NCBI RefSeq assembly: GCF_004146235.1
Contig: NZ_SELO01000026.1
Coordinates: 1-54,125, forward strand
Direction: 5' to 3'
Length of the DNA: 54,125 nt
From: Tropicimonas sp. IMCC6043
GTDB lineage: Bacteria; Pseudomonadota; Alphaproteobacteria; Rhodobacterales; Rhodobacteraceae
Shown here: positions 26,732 to 34,713 of the stretch, piece by piece
Layout of the letters: every line of letters begins with the position of its first letter
Numbering within the stretch: position 1 is the stretch's first letter
Notes under the pieces: generated by a model
Databases searched by the model: none
What the model was told of the DNA's origin: nothing
What the model saw: only the letters and a program-made list of their open reading frames with translations
Program-made: the position numbers and the translations under genes

Positions 26732-28146
26732 GCGCCGCACCGCAAACAGACGCCGGCGCGTGGCCGCAGTCGCACGCCGAGTTCCTTGGCGAGATCTTCC
26801 ATGCGGTCGGTGACGGCGAGACCGGCTGCATCGCCACCGTCCACGTGTCGCAGGGCAAGGCGACCTACCCCGCCTACCCGTGGCCGTCCTACTCAGCGCA
26901 GGACTTCCACACCCACTACGGTGTCGGCATCCACCTGCCGGTCGACAAGGCCGTAAAGCCGCGCCCGAAGTTCCGCCGGACCAAGGAGACGTGGACCGGC
27001 ATGGCCGTCATCGTGCTCGACGACATCGGCGAGGAGAAGGAGGGCACGGTCATCGGCAGGCCCGGTCTGGAGCCGAGCTTCGTCGTCGAGACCAAGCCAG
27101 GCAGTCAGCAGTGGGGGTACATCCTCACCGAGCCGGTTCGTGACTACGAGCAGGCTCGGCTGATCCAGACCGCCGCCGTGGCTGCGGGGATCAATGATCC
27201 CGGTGGCCAGAACCCCGCACGCCTCGTGCGCCTGCCCGGTTCGAAGCCACCGGGCAAAAAGCATGCCGCCAGGCTGGTCCACTGGACGGGCAAGCGTTTC
27301 GATGTCGGCGAGGTGATCGAAGGTCTAGGCCTCGACCTGAAGGCGGCGAAGGAAATGAAGCGCAGGACGTCGGCACCGGACCTGATGCCGGGCGACAGCA
27401 GCCCGGTGAACATCAGCGATGATCCGGTGCTCGCGTGGCTGGACGAGCAGGGCCTGATCCTCGGTGATCGTGGGACGGACGGATGGATCGAGATCGTCTG
27501 CCCATGGCACGGCAACCACACGGACGCCGCAATCGACGGCACGGGCTACCGCCCGCCGACCAGCACCGATCCTTACCGGTCGTTCCACTGCTTCCACCGG
27601 TGCAGCGACCTGAGCCACGAGCAGGGCGGCAAGAATACGGAGACCTTCCTCGACTGGATCAGGGAAAGCGGAGGGCCGGATGTCGGCACGCTGGACGAGG
27701 CTGCGCGCGAAGCGCGTAAGGCGAAGTTCAGGGAGATGCGCAAGGGAACCCCTGCCGGCGATACCGACCCGGTCCTGCTGATTCATGTCAGGAACGCTCG
27801 CGCGGCGGCGACCGAGGCAGAGCGCAAGCCTTCGCTGAACTCGATCATCTGGCTGCTCTGTGATGCAGAATGGGGAGATTCTGAGATCGTCCGTCTTATC
27901 ACTCATACGCTCAGGCTGGGCGGTACCGACATCATGGAGACGGCGGGCTGGGTGATGGACCAGATCCTCAGCGCCAGGAAGAAGCAGGCCGAAAACGCGC
28001 GGCGAGATGCGGAGGCGGCAGCCAGGCGTAAGCCCCGACCTCTGACCAAGGAGCAGAGGGTCACCCGCTTCATGAAGGCATGGTACGGCCTCACCCCCAG
28101 CGAGCAGGTGGGGGCCATGCAGTGGGTCGAGGAGAGCCGGACATGA
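26728..28146 (+). CDS. RepB-like primase-domain protein
   Basis: This 472-residue protein has an archaeo-eukaryotic primase-like N-terminal half, with AVIVLDDIGEEKEG, FVVETKPGSQQWGYILTEP and ARLVRLPGSKPPGKKHAARL (about residues 90-195). A second part contains CPWHGNH...FHCFHRCSD, a zinc-binding pattern (about residues 258-300). The ATG at 26728 follows GGAGGGGAGG closely; longer versions to 26548 are unlikely. It should make primers for replication of the element together with the helicase that follows. Its stop overlaps that start by ATGA. Confidence 0.75.
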   Translation: MSAAPQTDAGAWPQSHAEFLGEIFHAVGDGETGCIATVHVSQGKATYPAYPWPSYSAQDFHTHYGVGIHLPVDKAVKPRPKFRRTKETWTGMAVIVLDDIGEEKEGTVIGRPGLEPSFVVETKPGSQQWGYILTEPVRDYEQARLIQTAAVAAGINDPGGQNPARLVRLPGSKPPGKKHAARLVHWTGKRFDVGEVIEGLGLDLKAAKEMKRRTSAPDLMPGDSSPVNISDDPVLAWLDEQGLILGDRGTDGWIEIVCPWHGNHTDAAIDGTGYRPPTSTDPYRSFHCFHRCSDLSHEQGGKNTETFLDWIRESGGPDVGTLDEAAREARKAKFREMRKGTPAGDTDPVLLIHVRNARAAATEAERKPSLNSIIWLLCDAEWGDSEIVRLITHTLRLGGTDIMETAGWVMDQILSARKKQAENARRDAEAAARRKPRPLTKEQRVTRFMKAWYGLTPSEQVGAMQWVEESRT

Positions 28147-29762
28147 GCAAAGAACACGATCCGAACATGGCCATGTTCCACACTATCGAAGGCGGCCTGG
28201 CGGGTGCGCAGGGTGGGGCTGCGCAGGAAGATGTCGGTCTCGTGTTCGAAGACATCAAGGAATACCGCGACGTTGCCCAACTGATCCTCGAAGAGGAGAT
28301 GATGTCACGAGGCATCCCGACCGTGAAGTTCTGGCGCGGGCAGTTCTGGACCTATGTCGATGGCATGTGGCTCGCATCCGAACAGATGGAGGGGTACAAG
28401 GATGCGATGTTCTTCGAGATCCACCGCATCCTCAGCCGGTCTTCGAAGCAGGAGCGCAGGCGACGGGATAGGGAATTGGTCACGGTCGTCGAAAGGGTCA
28501 AGCCCACATCCACGCTGGTTAACGAAGTCAGGACAGCCCTGATCTCCCTCGTCTCCTATACCGGCCCCGACATGGCGTGGATCAGTGGGGAAGGGCCAGC
28601 TGGCATGCATGCCTGCAGGAACGGGTTTGTGAATGTTGAGACCGGAGAGATCGTCGATCCAACGCCGCGCTTCTTCAACACACGACGGCTAAACGCAGAT
28701 ATCAGGGTGGACCTGATCGACGCTGACACCTTCGAGGAGGCATGGCTGGCGTCGTCGTCAAACCGATTCTTCGGACAGACCTTCGAGCGTGACCCAGGCC
28801 AGATCGGACTGCTACAGGAGATTGTCGGCTACATCCTCTTCGGAGGTATGGAGCAGCACAAGATCTTCCAGATCATTGGCAAGAAGAGGAGTGGCAAGGG
28901 CACAGTCAACAACATGCTGAAGCATCTGATGGGAGGTGCTGCCTGTGCCCCAAGTACCCGGAACCTGGAGGGTGACTTTGCCCTGCAGCCGCTGGAGAAC
29001 AAGTTGCTGGCGACGATCACGGACGCACGGATTGACAAGAACACGAACCACGGTGCGCTGTCCGAGATGCTACTGGCGATCAGCGGTGGAGATCCAAGGG
29101 ATATCTCCCGGAAGTACATGACCACGCTTGTCGGGGTCTACCTGACAGTGCGATTCCTGATCCTGTCCAACAGCCTGGCACCATTGAGGGATGCTGATGG
29201 CGCTCTCGCTGACCGTATCGTCTACCTTCAGACAACCGGGTCATGGCTCGGGAAGGAAGATCATGAGTTGCTGGACAAGCTCAAGGAAGAAGCAGACCTC
29301 TGGCTGATGTGGGCCCGGCTGGGATACCTGCGCCTTCGGCGTCAGCGATACTTCACACAGACCGAGACGCACATGAAATTGCGCAACAAGTCGGTGGCCA
29401 AGATGGCACCGATCAAGACCTGGCTCGACGAGTACGTCGAGGAGGATATCGATGGCTACATCCCGGTCGATGATATCTTCGCGATCTTCCGCAAATGGGC
29501 AGATCAGATCGGTATCGCGAGGTGGAATAAGGCGCGGCTGATCTCGTCTATCCATGACGCCACGGACGGCACGACACGACCAACCAGACCCCAGCACACG
29601 AGGACATTTGTCGATGCTGACGGGAAGCCGGTGGGCAGTTCGACAAAGCGTGAGAGAGCGGTGGCGGGCATCATCTGGCAGAAGGGAAAGCGACCGTCGG
29701 AGGAGGAGATGAGGGAGATTCGCGAGTTCTACTGGGAGGAGGACCGGCTTGATGAAAACTGA
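28143..29762 (+). CDS. P4/D5-type primase-helicase (SF3 ATPase)
   Basis: This 539-residue protein has a superfamily 3 helicase core. Walker A is in QIIGKKRSGKGTVNNML (about residues 240-256). Downstream is the block ISRKYMTTLVGVYLTVRFLI, then LSNSLAPLRDADGALADRIV, the sensor region of D5/DUF5906 proteins. The N-terminus contains D5-like helices and ACRNGFVNVETGE. Such enzymes unwind the origin of phages and satellite-like elements. The start ATG 28143 overlaps the primase stop; an upstream extension to 28080 is not credible. Confidence 0.85.
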   Translation: MSKEHDPNMAMFHTIEGGLAGAQGGAAQEDVGLVFEDIKEYRDVAQLILEEEMMSRGIPTVKFWRGQFWTYVDGMWLASEQMEGYKDAMFFEIHRILSRSSKQERRRRDRELVTVVERVKPTSTLVNEVRTALISLVSYTGPDMAWISGEGPAGMHACRNGFVNVETGEIVDPTPRFFNTRRLNADIRVDLIDADTFEEAWLASSSNRFFGQTFERDPGQIGLLQEIVGYILFGGMEQHKIFQIIGKKRSGKGTVNNMLKHLMGGAACAPSTRNLEGDFALQPLENKLLATITDARIDKNTNHGALSEMLLAISGGDPRDISRKYMTTLVGVYLTVRFLILSNSLAPLRDADGALADRIVYLQTTGSWLGKEDHELLDKLKEEADLWLMWARLGYLRLRRQRYFTQTETHMKLRNKSVAKMAPIKTWLDEYVEEDIDGYIPVDDIFAIFRKWADQIGIARWNKARLISSIHDATDGTTRPTRPQHTRTFVDADGKPVGSSTKRERAVAGIIWQKGKRPSEEEMREIREFYWEEDRLDEN

Positions 29763-29768
29763 GTTTGG

Positions 29769-29869
29769 TCCGGGTGGTCCGGGTTATCGCTCTCCCTCTT
29801 CTTTATTTTATCCCCCTTAAGGGAGGATACCCGCCCGAAAGCATAGCCGACGACCCGGACAACCCGGAC
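29769..29869. repeat. Paired TCCGGGT-type inverted repeats behind the replication genes
   Basis: The left arm TCCGGGTGGTCCGGGT and the right arm (reverse read TCCGGGTTGTCCGGGT) match at 15 of 16 positions and are about 60 bases apart. Between them lies CCCTTAAGGG, a perfect 10-bp palindrome. Each arm itself contains two copies of the GTCCGGGT unit. The structure could be a terminator-like fold or a replication-protein binding site; the sequence does not decide. The surrounding 453-bp gap (29763-30215) has an open TTG frame to 30085 that I do not accept as a gene. Confidence 0.4.
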
Positions 29870-30215
29870 AGATGGCTCAGCAAGTCTTACCTTTCATCTG
29901 GAGGCAGATCATTACCGAACACCTCAACGACCCCCAAGGTGGGGTCACCAAGACCAACCCGATCCAGTCTGCAATCGACGCGGTGCCCCTCGCCTCTGAA
30001 CGCGTTGGGTCTTGAGGCATGGGCAGAGCCGGATGTCTGTCCTATCTGCCTGGATTGGATAGAGACAATATCCTGTGCCGTCTGAGCTGATCGAGGGCGG
30101 CAATCCTCTTGGGAAACCTGGATGCAAATCACCCTGACAGCCACCTCATCATCCGCTACTATGTCAGTAACGCTGCCCCTTTTCCGGCACACACAATGGC
30201 GACAAAGGCGACCCG

Positions 30216-30755
30216 ATGACTGAAGACACAATCAACGACAAACGTGGCCCGGACGGTCGCTTCCTGCCCGGCAACAGGCCTCCGAGATCCACTGGCCGCC
30301 CGCCTGGATCCAACGGCGTGAATGCACGAGCCGCCCACCTCGCCAACGAGTGTCTGGAGACCATGCTCGGCAAGGCCGCCGATGTCATCGACGCCGCCCT
30401 CGACGAGGGCGACAGCCACGTCGCGACATGGCTCATCGACCGGATCCGTCCGCCGAAGACAGCTGACTTCGTACGGATCGACATCGCCTCGGATCTCGAA
30501 ACCCCTCGAGAGGCCGTGGAAGCTGCCAGAGAGGCCATTCTGGCCGCTGGCAGGGGTGAGGTCAGCATGTCCGAGGCGAAGGCCTACGTGGCGCTCCTTG
30601 AGCGTCTGGGAGGCATGCTGGGGTATCTTGAACTGGAGCAGTTGAAGGCGTCTCTGGAGGAGTTGAAGGCAAGCCGGGATCGGCCGCCGCTGCAACTGCC
30701 GGAGATTTCGCGGGTGCAATGGGGGCATGGTTGGGTTGATCGGGAGACTGGGTAG
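30216..30755 (+). CDS. DUF5681-like protein of the integrative element
   Basis: This 179-residue protein starts MTEDTINDKRGPDGRFLPGN and continues R-P-P-G-S-N-G, matching the N-terminal G-R-F-x-x-G-N...R-P-x-G-S pattern of DUF5681-type proteins often found near small-terminase genes. The C-terminal half is helical, with EAVEAAREAILAAGRGEVSM and LELEQLKASLEELKAS. The function is unknown; DNA binding is possible. A decayed copy of part of this gene lies at 50966-51050. It is the last recognisable gene of the element on this side. Confidence 0.6.
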   Translation: MTEDTINDKRGPDGRFLPGNRPPRSTGRPPGSNGVNARAAHLANECLETMLGKAADVIDAALDEGDSHVATWLIDRIRPPKTADFVRIDIASDLETPREAVEAAREAILAAGRGEVSMSEAKAYVALLERLGGMLGYLELEQLKASLEELKASRDRPPLQLPEISRVQWGHGWVDRETG

Positions 30756-31173
30756 ACTGCCATGTTCTCGGGAGGTGCGTAAATAATTCCGCTGCCTGCG
30801 CGGAGCCGGCACTGGTGTGCCCAAGGCAACGTCCGGTGTGCGAGCTATCCGGACCTTTGGCTCTGATCGCTCAACCTTCGCGACCGGCCCAGAGCTGAGT
30901 TCAAGGAGGAGTGCAGTGAAGGTCGGCTTCGAGCCGTTCTGTGGAATTGCACCCACTCGCAACCGCAGAAATTCGGAGGTTGAGAAGTAGCACGTGCCTT
31001 TCCTGTCAGTCTTTTCCAATTTGCTGCGGCGTAGGAAAGATTTTCGCCAGTTTCCTGAGGATTTTGGGCGGGGGCGGCCAGGCGGTATTCGTCGCTGGCG
31101 CCGCATGGGTCACGTCGTTAGAGGCTTCCGAGGCCATGCTCGTAAGCGCATCGCGTGGCACCTTCCGCAAGGG

Positions 31174-31195
31174 CGATCTCTGCCGGCAGAGATCG
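31174..31195. promoter_or_regulatory. 22-bp perfect palindrome in the gap before the sugar operon
   Basis: CGATCTCTGCC is followed without spacer by its exact complement. It lies about 240 bases before the dehydratase start. A spacer-free dyad of this length suits a dimeric repressor, but half-sites differ from the short GntR/FCD dyads I know. The rest of the 676-bp gap (30756-31431) has no supported gene. An AT-rich stretch at 31366-31384 just before the operon could hold its promoter. Confidence 0.3.
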
Positions 31196-31431
31196 AAGCG
31201 GACCGCCTATGCCGACAGGAACTGACGGCTTGTTGGGTTACTTTGATGTGACGCTCGTGGAGATGGCCTGAAGATCGGCGAACGTGACCCGCTGCACTGC
31301 GTGCCCCAATCCGAGTTCCGCTCACGGCAAGCGTCAAGCCACATCTCTCGCGATATCATCCGCTGAATAATTATATTGATCAGATGAATGGTGGGCGACT
31401 ACGCTTACGAAGACATCCGAAGGGGGCGCAT

Positions 31432-32604
31432 GTGAGAATCACGGCCATCAAGACATTGCTTGTGAACGCCGAGATGCGGAACTGGCTCTTCGTTCGGGTG
31501 GAGACCGATCAGCCCGGGCTTATTGGTTGGGGCGAAGGCACCCTGGAGTGGAAATCACGGGCCGTGGTCGGCGCAGTCGAGGACCTCGCACCGCTTCTGA
31601 TCGGGCGCGACCCTCGCGACATCGAGCAGGCGCTACGTGTCATGCACAAGCACGGCTTCTGGCGCATGGGTGTCATCGGGACGAGCGCGATCTCGGCGAT
31701 CGAACTGGCGCTCTGGGATATCCTGGGAAAGGATCTCGGCGTACCGGTCTGGCGCCTGCTTGGCGGTAAGGTGCGCGACAGCGTGGCAGTCTACACGCAC
31801 CTCGGCATGGGCGACATGGAGGCCGTCTACGAGACGATGCAACCAGACACTCTTGCCGAACGCGGTGCGGCGGTTGTTGCGGAAGGCTACCGCGCGCTCA
31901 AGGTCGTCTGCATTCCATACACACACATGCTTGCGTCGAACCGCGCCGTAGATCACGTTGCGGACCTTATGTCCGCGCTCCGGACGGCGGTAGGTGACGA
32001 CGTGGAGATCATGATCGATTTTCACGGCCGCCCCGGCACGACGGCCGCGGCGCTGGCCTACATCGGGGCGCTCGCCGAAGGACGGCCGATGTTCGTCGAA
32101 GAGCCGGTGCAGCCCGGCGATCCGGAGCAGATGCGCGAGGTGACGCGGGTCTCGCCGGTCCCCGTCGCCGCGGGCGAGCGGCTGATCGGCCGGTCAGAAT
32201 ATGCGCCCCACGTCGCCTGCCGCGCCTTTCACGTGGCGCAGCCCGACATCTGCCACACCGGCGGCATGGCCGAGGCCCGCAAGATCGCTGCGATGTGCGA
32301 GACCGCCGGCATCGGCGTCGCGCCGCACAATCCGCTGGGTCCGATCGCCTCTGCCGCCGCCCTGCACTTCGACGTCGTGACGCCGAACTTCGTCATCCAG
32401 GAGGAGATGTCCGGCGCGGTGCCCTGGTATGACGAGGTGGTCGACGGCCCCGTGACGCGGATCGACGGCGCCTGGCAGGTGCCGGAGGCGCCAGGCCTCG
32501 GGGTCGAGGTGAACGAAGCCGCATGCGCCCGGCATCCCTTCGCGCCCGAGGTGCAGCATGCGGCGCGGGCAGTGCTGGCGGACGGCACCGTGGTGGACTG
32601 GTGA
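31432..32604 (+). CDS. D-galactonate dehydratase-like enolase-superfamily enzyme
   Basis: This 390-residue mandelate-racemase-type protein dehydrates a sugar acid to a 2-keto-3-deoxy acid. Metal ligands are visible in IMIDFHGRPG (D, about residue 196), FVEEPVQPGD (E, about 222) and VAAGERLIGR (E, about 248). The general base region is VAPHNPLGPIAS (H, about 301). DFHGR, AGERL and QPDICHTGGMAE match DgoD closely. Substrate may be galactonate or a related aldonate. The GTG start at 31432 follows AAGGGGG. It leads an operon with sugar transport genes, which fits uptake and breakdown of the same sugar. Confidence 0.8.
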   Translation: MRITAIKTLLVNAEMRNWLFVRVETDQPGLIGWGEGTLEWKSRAVVGAVEDLAPLLIGRDPRDIEQALRVMHKHGFWRMGVIGTSAISAIELALWDILGKDLGVPVWRLLGGKVRDSVAVYTHLGMGDMEAVYETMQPDTLAERGAAVVAEGYRALKVVCIPYTHMLASNRAVDHVADLMSALRTAVGDDVEIMIDFHGRPGTTAAALAYIGALAEGRPMFVEEPVQPGDPEQMREVTRVSPVPVAAGERLIGRSEYAPHVACRAFHVAQPDICHTGGMAEARKIAAMCETAGIGVAPHNPLGPIASAAALHFDVVTPNFVIQEEMSGAVPWYDEVVDGPVTRIDGAWQVPEAPGLGVEVNEAACARHPFAPEVQHAARAVLADGTVVDW

Positions 32605-33563
32605 GCGCCGCGGGATCCCTAGAGGCACTCGGCCGGGCGCTGCGCGCCCTCGGCGCGGTGTGGATCGCGGTGACGCTTCTCTACATTGTTTCGGGCCTCG
32701 TCTCGCCGTCGATGTTCCAGCTGGGACAGGTCGTCAACATCCTGCAGGTCGCGGCGTTTCTCGGCGTCGTGGCGCTGGGCCAGGTGATCGTGATCCTGAC
32801 CGGCGGCATCGACCTCAGCCAGGCAGGCACGATCACGCTAACTAACATCGTGGCCACCAGCGTAATGATGGGCCAGCCGGAGAACATCGCTGCGGCGTTG
32901 CTGATCTGTCTGGCGCTGGCGGTGGCCGTGGGGCTTCTAAACGGCATCCTCGTGGTCGTCATCGGCATCACACCGCTGGTGACGACGCTGGGCATGAACT
33001 CGATTCTGTTCGGCGCGGCGCTGGTCTACACCGGCGGCGCCCCGCGCGGAGAGGCCGCCGAGGCATTCGAGGTGATCGGAACGGGGCGCTTCTTCGGCAT
33101 CCCGGCGCCAACGCTGATCTGGCTGGCGCTGGCGGCGGCGCTCTTCGTCCTGACTCGGCGCACCGTCTTCGGCCGCTGGCTCTACGCCACTGGCGCCAAC
33201 CCAGTCGCCGCCCGTCTGATGGGTGTCCCGGTGGAGAGGATGACCGTCGCCGCCTTCGTGCTGTCAGGCGTCATGGCGGCGATTGGCGGGCTCTTGCTGA
33301 CCGCCTACGTGGGCTCGCCGTCGCTCGGCATCGGCAACCAGTTCCTGCTGACCTCCGTGGCGGCCGTCGTGGTGGGCGGCGCCGCGCTGACGGGCGGGCT
33401 GGGCGGCATCCTCCCGACGGTGGGCGGGGCCATCTTCATCACCGAACTGAACAGTTTCACCAACATCGTGCAGGTCACGACAGGCACGCAATTCGTGCTG
33501 CAGGGGGCGATCATCATCCTGTCGGTGATCGCCTACCGCCGCCTGTCGGGAACCGGCCGGTGA
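32601..33563 (+). CDS. RbsC-type sugar ABC transporter permease
   Basis: This 320-residue membrane protein has about nine hydrophobic segments. It carries the family hallmarks GQVIVILTGGIDLSQAG (about residues 59-75) and GANPVAARLMGVPVERM (about residues 201-217), followed by FVLSGVMAAIGGLLLTAYVG. This is the inner-membrane channel of a ribose/xylose-type importer. The GTG start overlaps the dehydratase stop (GTGA). It probably pairs with the permease domain fused to the ATPase encoded at 34682. Confidence 0.88.
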   Translation: MSAAGSLEALGRALRALGAVWIAVTLLYIVSGLVSPSMFQLGQVVNILQVAAFLGVVALGQVIVILTGGIDLSQAGTITLTNIVATSVMMGQPENIAAALLICLALAVAVGLLNGILVVVIGITPLVTTLGMNSILFGAALVYTGGAPRGEAAEAFEVIGTGRFFGIPAPTLIWLALAAALFVLTRRTVFGRWLYATGANPVAARLMGVPVERMTVAAFVLSGVMAAIGGLLLTAYVGSPSLGIGNQFLLTSVAAVVVGGAALTGGLGGILPTVGGAIFITELNSFTNIVQVTTGTQFVLQGAIIILSVIAYRRLSGTGR

Positions 33564-33627
33564 CACCTCCGCAGGGGCGGGGGACGCGAGGACGCTGATG
33601 TCCGACACCAAGAGGGAGGAGACCGAA

Positions 33628-34713
33628 ATGACCACCAGAAACAGACTGACACGGCGCAGGTTCATGACCACGACCGCGGGCGCGGCGACGGTGGCCGGGC
33701 TTGGCGGACTAATCCGTCCAGCCATGGCGCAGGAGGGCGCGCAATTGACCCCGGTGGGGGAGATGGTCACCGCCACCGCCAAGGAAGGGCCCTATCGGAT
33801 CGCCTTCTCCAACGGCTTTTCCGGTAATTCCTGGCGCGCGATGGCGGTCGCTGCGCTGGAGGCCGAGGCCGCCGCGACGCCTGAGATCGCCGAGTTCGTC
33901 ACGGTCGACGGGCAGGGCGACATCAACAAGCAGGTCAACGACATCGAGACGCTGATCAACCAGCAGTTCGACGCCATCCTCGTGATCGCCAACTCCGGCT
34001 CCGCCGTGGCGCCGATCCTGCGCGAGGCGACGCGCGAAGGCATCGTCACCGCGCCCTTCAACCTGCCCGTGGACGGCACGGACTGGTCCACTTACGTCGG
34101 CACCGATCCCTCGAAAAAAGGCGGCTCGCTCGGGGCATGGCTCTCGGATGCGCTCGGCGGAACCGGCAAGATCGTCGCGCTCGGCGGCCTGCCTGGCAAC
34201 TCCTACACCGCCGCGGGCTGGGAAGGCGCGCAGGCGGCATTCGCCGACGGGATCGAGGTCCTAGCGTTCCGCGACGCCTACTGGGAAGAGGACCGCGCAA
34301 AGGTCATCATGGCCGACCTGATTGCCGCCTATCCCGAGATCGACGGGATCTGGTGCGACGGCGCGCAGGTCGGGGCAGGAGCCATCAAAGCGCTACTCGA
34401 CGCGGGCCGCCCGCTTGTGCCGGTGACCGGCGACGACTACAACGGGATGCTCAAGCTCTTCGACGCCGAAAGAGCAAACCACCCGGGCTTCGATATCGGG
34501 CTTATGAGCGAGCCCACCTGGCAGGGCATCTTCGCCATGCGCGCCGCAGTGAGCCTTCTGAAGGGCGAGGAAGTCCCAAAGCAGCAGATCCTGGAACCTC
34601 AACTCATCACGGCAGACAACTACCGGGACTACATTCGCCCTGACCTACCGGATGGTGTCTTCACCGACACGTCCCTGACCGATGCGCAACTGCGCGAAAT
34701 CTTCGGTGCGTGA
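33628..34713 (+). CDS. Periplasmic sugar-binding protein (RbsB-like)
   Basis: This 361-residue protein has a twin-arginine-like signal, T-R-R-R-F-M-T-T-T followed by a hydrophobic stretch and a likely cleavage after AMAQ (about residue 34). The mature part has the periplasmic binding protein type 1 fold: RIAFSNGFSGNSWR, DIETLINQQFDAILVIANSG and VPVTGDDYNGML. ATG 33628 follows GGGAGGAGA; an in-frame ATG at 33598 is less likely. It delivers the sugar to the two permeases encoded on either side. Confidence 0.85.
   Translation: MTTRNRLTRRRFMTTTAGAATVAGLGGLIRPAMAQEGAQLTPVGEMVTATAKEGPYRIAFSNGFSGNSWRAMAVAALEAEAAATPEIAEFVTVDGQGDINKQVNDIETLINQQFDAILVIANSGSAVAPILREATREGIVTAPFNLPVDGTDWSTYVGTDPSKKGGSLGAWLSDALGGTGKIVALGGLPGNSYTAAGWEGAQAAFADGIEVLAFRDAYWEEDRAKVIMADLIAAYPEIDGIWCDGAQVGAGAIKALLDAGRPLVPVTGDDYNGMLKLFDAERANHPGFDIGLMSEPTWQGIFAMRAAVSLLKGEEVPKQQILEPQLITADNYRDYIRPDLPDGVFTDTSLTDAQLREIFGA

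Noticed and set aside
29765-30085. Open TTG frame of 106 codons after the primase-helicase
   Set aside because: It overlaps the repeat structure, lacks a ribosome site and family resemblance, and its residue makeup is not convincing despite a C-P-I-C-L-D-W ending.
30994-31251. Arginine-rich open frame in the gap before the sugar operon
   Set aside because: No ribosome site, low-complexity R/G-rich text, and it contains the palindrome; more likely non-coding or decayed.
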